This document shows, piece by piece, positions 37,394 through 45,736 of a DNA stretch of 64,000 nucleotides. This DNA is from Egibacteraceae bacterium (GTDB lineage Bacteria > Actinomycetota > Nitriliruptoria > Euzebyales > Egibacteraceae). Location of the stretch: the NCBI GenBank assembly GCA_030447925.1, contig JAUJNX010000002.1:1-64000 (forward strand). The letters run 5' to 3'. The stretch's first letter is position 1. Each line of letters opens with the position of its first letter. Made by a program: the position numbers and the translations under genes. A model generated the notes under the pieces. That model made no database searches and had not been told where the DNA came from. It saw only the letters and a program-made list of their open reading frames with translations.

Positions 37394-38872
37394 ATGCCAC
37401 CCTTCGCAGCCGGGCTGCTCGTGTTCAGCGCGTCCGCGGCCGTCCTGGTGATCGAGATCCTGGCCGCGCGCCTCCTCGGGCCCTACGTCGGCGACACGCT
37501 GGAGACCTACACGGCGATCATCGGCACGGTCCTGGCGGGCATCGCGCTGGGGGCGTTCGCGGGGGGGCGGCTGGCGGACCGGTCCGACCCGCGCGGGCTG
37601 CTGGGGCCGACGCTCGTGCTCGGCGGCGCGCTGACCCTGGCGATCATCCCGATCGTCGCGGCGTTCGGCCCCGCGCTGGTCGGGGGGGGCGCCCCCGCGA
37701 CGGTCATCCTCAGCGCCCTGGCGTTCTTCGGGCCGGCGGCGGTGCTATCGGCGGTGTCGCCCATGGTCGTGAAGCTGCAGCTGGACGCGCTGGAGGAGAC
37801 CGGCAGCGTGGTCGGGCGCCTGTCGGCGATCGGCACGGCCGGCGCGATCGTCGGCACGTTCCTCACCGGGTTCGTGCTGGTCGCCGCGTTCCCCACCCGC
37901 CCGACGCTGCTCGCGCTGGGCGCCGCGGTGATCGCGGGCGGGCTTGGCCTGCACCTGGCCCTGCGCACCGCCGGGACCCGGACGCGCCAGCCCCTCGCGG
38001 CGATGCTGGCCGTCGGGCTGTTCGGGGCCGGCGCCACCGCGGTGGCCCCGAGCACCTGCGACGTGGAGACCGCCTACTACTGCGCCTCGGTGGAGACGGG
38101 CATCCCCCCGTGCGAGGGCCTCACCCTCTACCTGGACCGCCTCAGCCACAGCTGCGTGCACCCGGGTGACCCGGAGCGGCTCGACTTCACCTACACCCAG
38201 ATCATCGGGGACCTGCTCGCGACCGCGGCGCCGGAGGGCGAGCCGCTCGACGCGCTGCACATCGGCGGGGCGGGGTTCTCCCTGCCGCGCCACCTCGCCG
38301 CCACCCGGCCGGGGTCGCGCAGCCTGGTGCTGGAGCTGGACGGCGCGCTGGTCGACCTGGCCAGGGAGCGCCTGGGCGTGGTCACCGGGCCCGACCTGGG
38401 GGTCCGGGTCGGGGACGCGCGCACGGGACTGCTGGAGCAGCCCGACGACGCCTACGACGTGGTCATCGGCGACGCCTTCGGCGGGGTCGCGGTCCCCTGG
38501 CACCTGACCACGGCCGAGTTCTCCCGCGAGGTCCGGCGGACCCTGCGGCCCGACGGGTTCTACGCGGTCAACGTCATCGACCACGGCGACCTCGGGTTCG
38601 CGCGCGCCGAGGTCGCGACGCTGCGGTCGGTGTTCGACCACGTCGCGGTGATCGCGCCGCCCGCGCGGCTGGCGCGGCGGGCCGGCGGCAACTTCGTCCT
38701 GGTCGCCTCCGACGCGCCGCTGCCCCTCGACGCCGCCCTGGCCCGCAACGCGGCCCGCGGGGACGACGACGCGGTGCTGACCGGCGCGGACCTGGACGCC
38801 TTCGTCGGCGGGGGGCCCGTCCTGCGCGACGACCTCGCGCCCGTCGACCAGCTCATCACCCCCCAGGCGTGA
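37394..38872 (+). CDS. membrane-bound spermidine synthase-like (fused MFS/methyltransferase) protein
   Basis: A 492-residue protein in two parts. Residues 1-220 form about seven hydrophobic helices (LVFSASAAVLVIEILAARLL, GTVLAGIALGAFAGGRLADR, ILSALAFFGPAAVLSAVSP). Residues 225-492 form a Rossmann aminopropyltransferase-like domain with LHIGGAGFSLPRHLAATRPG near 300, VLELDGALVDLAR (acidic ligand after strand 2) and VVIGDAFGGVAVPWHL near 355. Such proteins occur across bacteria. Polyamine synthesis has not been shown for most, and the D-x2-G acceptor motifs are only partly kept. GTGA overlap links it to the SDR remnant downstream. Confidence 0.85.
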   Translation: MPPFAAGLLVFSASAAVLVIEILAARLLGPYVGDTLETYTAIIGTVLAGIALGAFAGGRLADRSDPRGLLGPTLVLGGALTLAIIPIVAAFGPALVGGGAPATVILSALAFFGPAAVLSAVSPMVVKLQLDALEETGSVVGRLSAIGTAGAIVGTFLTGFVLVAAFPTRPTLLALGAAVIAGGLGLHLALRTAGTRTRQPLAAMLAVGLFGAGATAVAPSTCDVETAYYCASVETGIPPCEGLTLYLDRLSHSCVHPGDPERLDFTYTQIIGDLLATAAPEGEPLDALHIGGAGFSLPRHLAATRPGSRSLVLELDGALVDLARERLGVVTGPDLGVRVGDARTGLLEQPDDAYDVVIGDAFGGVAVPWHLTTAEFSREVRRTLRPDGFYAVNVIDHGDLGFARAEVATLRSVFDHVAVIAPPARLARRAGGNFVLVASDAPLPLDAALARNAARGDDDAVLTGADLDAFVGGGPVLRDDLAPVDQLITPQA

Positions 38873-39347
38873 CGCCCTCCCCGCCCCGGCCCGCCGGCGG
38901 GGCCGGCGCCACCAGCGGGGTCGGGCGGGAGGTCGCGCGGGCGCTGGCCGCCCGGGCGGCGGCGGTGACCGCCGTCGACCGGGACCCCGTCCGCGGCCGC
39001 GCCCTGGCGGCCCAGCTCCCGGGCGGCACCTTCCTGCCCGCCGACCTCGCCGACCAGGCCCAGGTCCGCGCCACCGCCGCCGCGGTCCCCGGGCCGGTCG
39101 ACGTCCTGGTCCACCCCGCCGGCACCCCCGTGCTGGCGCGGCGCCACCCCGTTGCGCGCCCTGGAACGCCCTCGCCCAGGCCGTCGCGGGCCTGCCGGCT
39201 CGCCAGGGGGCGGAGGCGCCGGTGTGGCTGGCCACGACCCCCGAGCTGCCGGCCCTGTTCTTCCGCCGCGCCACCCCCGCCCGCGTCCCGCGCTCGACCT
39301 TCGACGCCGCCCTCGGCGACCGCCTGTGGCGCCTGAGCGAGGCCAGC
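38869..39347 (+). pseudogene. short-chain dehydrogenase remnant
   Basis: The first part (GTG at 38869 to about 39155) reads as an SDR N-terminus: [51 protein letters not shown] and VDVLVHPAGT, though the first Gly motif is G-A rather than T-G. The frame then shifts, and from about 39162 the other frame gives an SDR C-terminus: APVWLATTPELPA, LFFRRATPARVPRSTFDAAL and GDRLWRLSEASS. Together they make about 155 residues of the usual 260-280. The missing middle holds the catalytic Ser and Y-x3-K. This is therefore an internally deleted, frameshifted relic. It still overlaps the previous gene (GTGA) and abuts uppS. Confidence 0.7.
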
Positions 39348-40076
39348 TCACACGCGGCCGAAGCGACGGGCCCGGCGCTGGAACTCGCCCACCGCCGCGT
39401 ACAGGTCCCCCCGGCGGAAGTCCGGCCAGTAGCCGTCCGTGAAGACCAGCTCGGCGTAGGCGGCCTCCCACAGCAGGAAGTTGGAGAGGCGCTGCTCCCC
39501 CGACGTGCGCACCAGCAGGTCGACGTCGGGCGCCTCGGGACCGTAGAGGCGGGCCCGGATCGAGCGCTCGTCGACGCGGTCGGGGCGCAGGCTGCCCTCG
39601 GCGGCGTCGGCGGCGATCCGCCGGGCCGCGTCGACGAGCTCCGCGCGGCCGCCGTAGTTGAAGGCGATCTGCAGCGTCATGCGGGTGTGGTGGGCGGTCC
39701 GGGCCTCCGTGCGCTCCATGAGCTGGACCAGCCCGCGGGGCACCGGCCGGCCGCGCCGCCCGATGAAGCGGACCCGGACGCGGCGCTCGTCGAGGTCGTC
39801 GGCCCGGCGCACGAGCAGGTCGCGGTTGAAGCCCATGAGGAAGCGCACCTCCGACGGCGGGCGCTTCCAGTTCTCGGTGGAGAAGGCGTAGACCGTCAGC
39901 CAGCGCAGCCCCAGCTCCAGCGCGCCCTCGACGGTGTCGAACAGCGCCTCCTCGCCGGCGCTGTGCCCGGCGTTGCGCGGCAGCCCGCGCTCCCCCGCCC
40001 AGCGGCCGTTGCCGTCCATGATCACCCCCACGTGGGCGGGCAGGCGCGACCGGTCGATCCCGTCCAGCACGTTCAC
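39348..40076 (-). CDS. uppS: isoprenyl (undecaprenyl-type) diphosphate synthase
   Basis: A 242-residue cis-prenyltransferase that builds the lipid carrier for cell-wall synthesis. HVGVIMDGNGRWAGERGLPR near residue 15 is the family motif with the catalytic Asp, GHSAGEEALF follows. YAFSTENWKRPPSEVRFLM near 70 and LQIAFNYGGRAELVDAARRI near 135 are also conserved, as is LLVRTSGEQRLSNFLLWEAAYAELVF near 190. The GTG at 40076 overlaps the recO stop (GTGA). Last gene of the phoH-to-uppS cluster. Confidence 0.94.
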   Translation of the reverse strand: MNVLDGIDRSRLPAHVGVIMDGNGRWAGERGLPRNAGHSAGEEALFDTVEGALELGLRWLTVYAFSTENWKRPPSEVRFLMGFNRDLLVRRADDLDERRVRVRFIGRRGRPVPRGLVQLMERTEARTAHHTRMTLQIAFNYGGRAELVDAARRIAADAAEGSLRPDRVDERSIRARLYGPEAPDVDLLVRTSGEQRLSNFLLWEAAYAELVFTDGYWPDFRRGDLYAAVGEFQRRARRFGRV

Positions 40077-40799
40077 CGCTCGACGAGCTCCAGGGCGCGC
40101 AGGGGCCGGCCCAGATGGTAGGTGAGGTAGCTGGCGACCAGGGCCGCCGCGGCCCGGCGCACGCGCGGGTCCTCCGGCGCGTCGCGCTGGTCGCTGAGCG
40201 GCCCGCCCAGCAGGCGGCGCAGCAGGCCGGTCACCGCCGGGTCCAGCGGGTGCGCGTCGAACGGGGCGTCGTCGGGGCACAGCGCCCCGCCCGCCGCGAT
40301 GGTGAACACGTCGTGGGGGCCGGGCGCGCCGCAGGCGGCGCAGGCGTCCAGGTGGGGGTGGTAGCCGGCGACCGACGCGAGCCGGAACAGGTAGCCGTCC
40401 AGGACCGCCGACGGCGTGGCCGGCGACAGCGCCAGCGTGCGCAGGCCCTCGAGCAGCAGCAGGAACAGGCGGTTGGAGCGCTCGTCCTCCTGGGCCAGGT
40501 GGTCGGCGGCCTCGACCATCGCCGACCCGCAGGCGCTGAGCGCGAAGTCGGCGCGCACCGGCGCGAACGACGTCACCAGCTCCGCCTGGGTGACGATGTC
40601 GAGGCTGCGCCCGGCGTACAGCTGCAGGTCGACGTGGCTGAACGGCTCGAGCCGGCCGCCGAAGCGCGATCCGGGGCGCCGCACCCCTTCGCGACCGCGC
40701 GCACCTTCCCCGCCCCTGCGTGAGCAGGTGGAGGATGCGGTCCTGCTCACCCAGCTTGTAGGTGCGCAGGACGATGCCCTGTTCCCGGTAGAGCGCCAC
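40073..40799 (-). pseudogene. recO: recO, DNA repair protein, with two apparent frameshifts
   Basis: RecO helps load RecA at gaps. The start MALYREQGIVLRTYKLGEQD, RILHLLTQGRG is normal. The expected continuation KVRAVAKG, then VRRPGSRFGGRLEPFSHVDLQLY, is present but in two different frames. Restoring it needs one extra base in each of two short G runs, within about 40680-40720. The rest is intact: LDACAACGAPGPHDVF near the middle is the zinc motif area, and the C-terminus ends in GRPLRALELVER. Because both breaks are in G runs, sequencing error is as likely as mutation. The GTG at 40799 has TAACCT six bases upstream. Confidence 0.85.
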
Positions 40800-40805
40800 C
40801 GCGCC

Positions 40806-40811
40806 AGGTTA
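40806..40811 (-). promoter_or_regulatory. -10 box of recO (leaderless)
   Basis: TAACCT on the minus strand, six bases from the GTG at 40799. It suggests recO-uppS have a promoter separate from era. Confidence 0.45.
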
Positions 40812-40888
40812 CGGTCCCCCGGCGGGGATCCGGTGGACCGGCGGACAGCGCCGCCGGTCCCCGTCCCGCAGGGCCGAGGAGCAACCGC

Positions 40889-41319
40889 CTACGCGCGGCC
40901 CCGGCGGCGCAGCAGCCGGGCGAGCAGCACAGCGCGGCGGCGACGGCCGCGCCCGCGGCCCGCGGGGCGCGCGCGGCGTTGCGGACCTGGCCCCGCACCA
41001 GCGGCCGGACGGCGCGGAGGCGCCCCGGGCGGATGCGGTTCGACCCGGCGGCGAGGCGCCCGACCAGGGAGTCGACCCCGGCGCCGGCGGTGACCACGTC
41101 GCCGTCGGGGCCCGACACGACCACGGTCACGCCCTGGTCGTGCAGGAACTCCGCCGCCCTGCGGATCGACCGGGTGTCCGACGGGCCCGCGGCGCGCACC
41201 TCTTCGAGGAAGCGCGCCGGGTTACTGGTTTCGACCCGGAGGGTGGCCCCTTCCCCGACGACGCGGCCCTCCAGGCCGTCGACGCTGACGACCAGGTCGC
41301 TGTCGAACCGCAGCGGCAT
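40889..41319 (-). CDS. unknown protein B of a two-gene cassette between era and recO (C-terminal frame break)
   Basis: About 142 residues; not recognised. The first 110 form an alpha/beta region (MPLRFDSDLVVSVDGLEGRV, ATLRVETSNPARFLEEV, FLHDQGVTVVVSGPDGDVV). The end is Arg/Ala-rich with a possible hydrophobic segment. In the uninterrupted frame translation would run on into recO (to 40747). Adding one base near 40925 instead gives LLARLLRRRGRA and a TAG at 40889-40891, a more natural end. The ATG at 41319 overlaps the stop of the preceding small gene (ATGA). Function unknown. Confidence 0.6.
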
Positions 41320-41579
41320 CAGCCGGCCGCGCCCGCGGCGTCGTTGTCGGAGGTGGTGATGCGCAGCGTGCCGTGCAGGCGCCAGACGGCGCGGGGCGAG
41401 TCCGGGCCGGTGTCGCGGGGGACCTCCACGAGCATGTCGACGAACTCGTAGTTGATCGCCGCGCCCTTCCCCGTCAGGTAGCTCCACATCTCCTTGCCGA
41501 AGTCGGCGATCGACGTGGTCTCGCCCGACGTCGCGGGCGTCCGGCCGGTCGCTGCGGTGCCGGTGGTTGGGTCGGACAT
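41319..41579 (-). CDS. unknown small protein A of a two-gene cassette between era and recO
   Basis: An 86-residue soluble protein; not recognised. After a Thr/Ala-rich unstructured first 22 residues it has IADFGKEMWSYLTGKGAAIN, YEFVDMLVEVPRDTG and AVWRLHGTLRITTSDN, suggesting one helix and three strands. AGAGGAG lies about 10 bases before the ATG. Its stop overlaps the start of protein B (ATGA), so the two are translationally coupled and perhaps interact. It lies 58 bases after era. Confidence 0.65.
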   Translation of the reverse strand: MSDPTTGTAATGRTPATSGETTSIADFGKEMWSYLTGKGAAINYEFVDMLVEVPRDTGPDSPRAVWRLHGTLRITTSDNDAAGAAG

Positions 41580-41637
41580 CGTGCGTGCTCCTCTGTCGCG
41601 GTGGGGTGGTCGCGCGACGCCTACCCATGAGCGCGGC

Positions 41638-42516
41638 TTAGTAGCCCAGCCGCGCGAGCTTGCGCGGGTCGCGCTGCCACTCCTTCATGAGCTTCACGCG
41701 CAGGTCCAGGTACACGCGGGTCCCCAGCAGCGGTTCCAGCTCCGCGCGGGCGCGGGTGCCGACGTCGCGCAGGATCTCCGCGCCGCGGCCGATGACGATG
41801 CCCTTCTGGCTGTCGCGCTCGACGTACATGGTGGCGACGACGGTGGTGACGTCCGGCGACGTCCCCGGGCCCATCTCCTCGACGAGCACGGCGACGGAGT
41901 GCGGGACCTCCTCGCGCAGCAGGGTGATCGCCTTCTCGCGGATGATCTCGGCGACGCGCTGCTCGATCGACTGGTCGGTCACCTGGCCGTCGGGGAAGTA
42001 CGCGGGACCCTCGGGCATGCGCTCGACGATCAGGCGGGTCAGGACGTCGAGGTTCTCGCCCTCCGCCGCCGAGATCGGGACGATCTCCGCCCAGTCCCCC
42101 ATCGCCGCCAGGCGCTGGAGGAGCGGGAGCTGCTTGGGCCGGGCGATGGCGTCGACCTTGTTGACCGCCGCGATGACCGGGGTGGTGACGTCGGCGAGCA
42201 GCCGGGCGAGGAACTCGTCGCCGCGCCCGATCCCGCCCTGGCCGTCGACGAGGAACACCACGCAGTCGACGTGGGACAGGCTGGAGCGGGCGAGGTCGTT
42301 GAGGCGGGTGCCCAGCAGCGTCCGGGGCTTGTGGACGCCCGGGGTGTCGGTGAACACCACCTGCACGCCGTCGCCGTTCAGCACCGCGCGGATCGCGTGC
42401 CGCGTGGTCTGCGGCACGGGCGTGGTGATCGCGACCTTCTCCCCCACCAGGGCGTTGACCAGCGTGGACTTGCCGACGTTGGGCCGGCCGACGACGGTGC
42501 AGAACCCGGAGCGCAT
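41638..42516 (-). CDS. era: GTPase Era
   Basis: A 292-residue ribosome-assembly GTPase that binds the 3' end of 16S rRNA. G1 GRPNVGKST near residue 9, G2 in TTRHAIRAV, G3 DTPGVHKP near 58, G4 NKVD near 120 and G5 ISAAEG near 150. The KH RNA-binding domain is near 195-280 (VERDSQKGIVIGRGAEILRD). The ATG at 42516 is used; a GTG three codons earlier is possible. It lies 12 bases after cdd. Confidence 0.95.
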   Translation of the reverse strand: MRSGFCTVVGRPNVGKSTLVNALVGEKVAITTPVPQTTRHAIRAVLNGDGVQVVFTDTPGVHKPRTLLGTRLNDLARSSLSHVDCVVFLVDGQGGIGRGDEFLARLLADVTTPVIAAVNKVDAIARPKQLPLLQRLAAMGDWAEIVPISAAEGENLDVLTRLIVERMPEGPAYFPDGQVTDQSIEQRVAEIIREKAITLLREEVPHSVAVLVEEMGPGTSPDVTTVVATMYVERDSQKGIVIGRGAEILRDVGTRARAELEPLLGTRVYLDLRVKLMKEWQRDPRKLARLGY

Positions 42517-42528
42517 GATCCCCACAGG

Positions 42529-42951
42529 TTAGGTGCCGGTGGCGAGCCGGGCGGGGCCGAACCCGTCGGGCAGCAGGTCGCGGCCCAGCACGTAGGACGC
42601 GGCCGGGCCGGTGTCCCCCGCGGCCAGCACCAGCAGGTCCGGCGCGAACTCGAACAGCACCTGGCGGCAGACCCCGCACGGGGTGGTCGGGCCGTCGCCG
42701 TCGCCCGCGACGGCGAGCACCGCGAGGTCGCGCGCCCCGGCGACCACCGCCGCGGGCAGCGCGACGCGCTCCGCGCAGATCGTCGGGGAGTAGGCGGCGT
42801 TCTCGACGTTGGCGCCGGTGAACATGCGCCCGTCGGCGGTGAGCAGCGCGCAGCCGACCCGGAAGCCCGAGTACGGCGCGTACGCGCGGTCGCGCATCCG
42901 CCGCGCCGTGGCGACCAGCTCGTCGTGGGTCGGGGGCGGCGCGGCGCTCAC
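42529..42951 (-). CDS. cdd: cytidine deaminase
   Basis: A 140-residue homotetrameric-type enzyme that converts cytidine and deoxycytidine to uridines in pyrimidine salvage. The zinc and catalytic motif CAERVAL near residue 60 (Cys and Glu) and PCGVCRQVLFEF near 91 (two Cys) are complete. AYAPYSGFRVGCALL and TGANVENAAYSPT bind the nucleoside. The GTG at 42951 overlaps the stop of the CorC-like gene (GTGA). Confidence 0.94.
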   Translation of the reverse strand: MSAAPPPTHDELVATARRMRDRAYAPYSGFRVGCALLTADGRMFTGANVENAAYSPTICAERVALPAAVVAGARDLAVLAVAGDGDGPTTPCGVCRQVLFEFAPDLLVLAAGDTGPAASYVLGRDLLPDGFGPARLATGT

Positions 42952-44234
42952 GCCCCCTGCCCGACCCGCTCCTCGGCGGCGGGCTCGTGGCGCTCGACGA
43001 GCACCTTGTCGATCCGCCGGCCGGTCACCCGCTCCGCGGTCAGGCGCGCCTGCTCGACCTCCACGGTCTCACCCGGCACCGGGACGTGGCCGAGGAGGCC
43101 GTACAGCAGGCCCCCGACGCTGTCCCACTCCTCGGCGGGCAGGTCGGCGCCCAGGAGCTCCGACAGCTCGCCCACCGGCAGGCGCGCGTCGACGCGCCAG
43201 CGGTCGTCGTCCAGCGCCTCGATCAGCGCCTCCTCGCGGTCGTACTCGTCGTGGATCTCCCCGACGAGCTCCTCGAGGATGTCCTCGATGGTGACCAGGC
43301 CGGCCAGCCCGCCGTACTCGTCGACCACGATCGCCAGGTGCACCTGGCGGCGCTGCATGTCCGCCAGGAGCTGGTCGACGCTGGCGAGCTCGGGGACGAA
43401 GTGCGGTACGCGCAGCAGGTCCGCCCACGGCCCCCGGTGGGTCCCGCGCGTGTGCAGGCGCCGCAGGACGTCCTTGGCGTAGACCAGGCCGACGATGCGG
43501 TCGTGGTCGCCGGGGGCGTGCACCGGCACGCGCGAGTGGCCCGCGGACAGGATGACCTCGACGACGTCGCCCAGCGGCGCGTCGGCGGCGACGGTGACCA
43601 TGTCGGGCCGGGGCACGAGGATCTCGCGGACCACGGTGTCGCCCAGCTTGAACACGCGCTGCAGCATGGCCCGCTCGCCCGCCTCGATGACGTCGTCGGA
43701 CTCCGCGACGTCGATCATCTCGCGCAGGTCCTCCTCCGACACGAACGGGCCGGACGGCAGCCGCGAGCCGGGGGCGATGAGGTCGCCGATGCGGACCAGC
43801 AGCGACGCGATCGGCGACAGCGGCAGGGCGAACAGCCGGATCCACGGCGCCGTCGCCAGCGCGACGGTCTCCGTGCGGGTCAGGGCCAGGGTCCGCGGCG
43901 CGACCTCGGCGAGGACGAACAGCGCGGTGGCCGCGGCCAGGGTCCCGACCAGGACGGCGACCCAGCCGGCCGTGTAGCGCTCCACGACCACGGTGAGCAC
44001 GGCGACGCCCGCCACCTGGAGCACCAGGACGAGCAGGGCCAGGATGTTGAGGGTGCGGACCGGGTGCTGGAGCAGCGCCACGAGGCGCGGCGCGCCGCGG
44101 CGCTCCTCGTCGGCCAGGCGCAGCGCGCGGGTCAGCGACATGCGCGAGAAGGCGGTGCGGGCCGCGCTGAAGAACGCGGCGCCCAGCAGGCACACCAGGG
44201 CGACGGCGAGCGCCACGACGTCGACGCCCCTCAC
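42948..44234 (-). CDS. CNNM/CorC-type membrane protein with CBS domains
   Basis: A 428-residue protein. Residues 1-190 are the DUF21 membrane domain with about four helices (VDVVALAVALVCLLGAAFFS, then ILALLVLVLQVAGVAVL). Two CBS domains occupy about 205-330 (ILVPRPDMVTVAADAPLGDV and HLAIVVDEYGGLAGLVTIED), and a CorC_HlyC domain follows about 345-420 (RWRVDARLPVGELSELLG, EWDSVGGLLYGLLG). Homologues take part in magnesium or cobalt homeostasis. It lies in the conserved phoH-ybeY-corC-cdd-era order with overlapping starts and stops (GTGA at both ends). Confidence 0.9.
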   Translation of the reverse strand: MRGVDVVALAVALVCLLGAAFFSAARTAFSRMSLTRALRLADEERRGAPRLVALLQHPVRTLNILALLVLVLQVAGVAVLTVVVERYTAGWVAVLVGTLAAATALFVLAEVAPRTLALTRTETVALATAPWIRLFALPLSPIASLLVRIGDLIAPGSRLPSGPFVSEEDLREMIDVAESDDVIEAGERAMLQRVFKLGDTVVREILVPRPDMVTVAADAPLGDVVEVILSAGHSRVPVHAPGDHDRIVGLVYAKDVLRRLHTRGTHRGPWADLLRVPHFVPELASVDQLLADMQRRQVHLAIVVDEYGGLAGLVTIEDILEELVGEIHDEYDREEALIEALDDDRWRVDARLPVGELSELLGADLPAEEWDSVGGLLYGLLGHVPVPGETVEVEQARLTAERVTGRRIDKVLVERHEPAAEERVGQGA

Positions 44235-44679
44235 GACGCCGCCCCCGCCCGGAACGCGGCGAGCAACCGGTCGGTGAGCCCGAACATCTCGTCGCGCTCC
44301 CCGGGCTCGGCGTGGTCGTGGCCCAGGAGGTGGAGGATGCCGTGCACGGTGAGCAGCTCCAGCTCGGCTCCCGCCGACTGCCCGTGCTCGCCGGCCTGGG
44401 TCTCGGCGACCTGCGGGCAGAGCACGACGTCGCCCAGGATGGACGGCTCGCCGGAGGTGGTCTCGCCGGGCAGGTCCATCGGGAACGCGAGCACGTCGGT
44501 CGGCCCCTCCTCGCCCATGTGGTGGGCGTTCAGGGCGGCCATGGCGTCGCGCTCGACGCACAGGACCGACAGCTCCATCGCGGTCGGGATCCGCAGCTCG
44601 CGGAGCACGAAGTCCGCGAGGCGGCGGAGGTGGTCGGTGTCGACGGGCCGCGTCTGCTCGTCGGCCACGAACACGGCCA

Positions 44680-44680
<1 letters not shown>
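44231..44680 (-). CDS. ybeY: endoribonuclease YbeY (rRNA maturation factor)
   Basis: A 149-residue metalloprotein for 16S rRNA 3' maturation. The zinc motif HGILHLLGHDHAEPGERDEM near residue 114 has the three His. NAHHMGEEGPTDVLAFPMD near 52 and GDVVLCPQVAE are the other conserved parts. The ATG at 44680 overlaps the phoH stop (ATGA), and its own stop overlaps the CorC start. Confidence 0.94.
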
Positions 44681-45663
<983 letters not shown>

Positions 45664-45702
45664 GTAGCGCTCTCGGGTAGGGGACGGTGGACGCTCACCC
45701 GC

Positions 45703-45708
45703 AGTGTA
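45703..45708 (-). promoter_or_regulatory. -10 box of phoH operon
   Basis: TACACT within CGTTACACTGC on the minus strand, the same 11 bases as the dnaG promoter. The predicted leader is about 33 bases. Confidence 0.5.
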
Positions 45709-45736
45709 ACGCCGCGAGGGGCGTCGGCCTTCCCGC

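Noticed and set aside
40680-40730. Programmed ribosomal frameshifting in recO
   Set aside because: Two same-direction shifts would be needed close together, with no known slippery heptamer or reason for it in this family.
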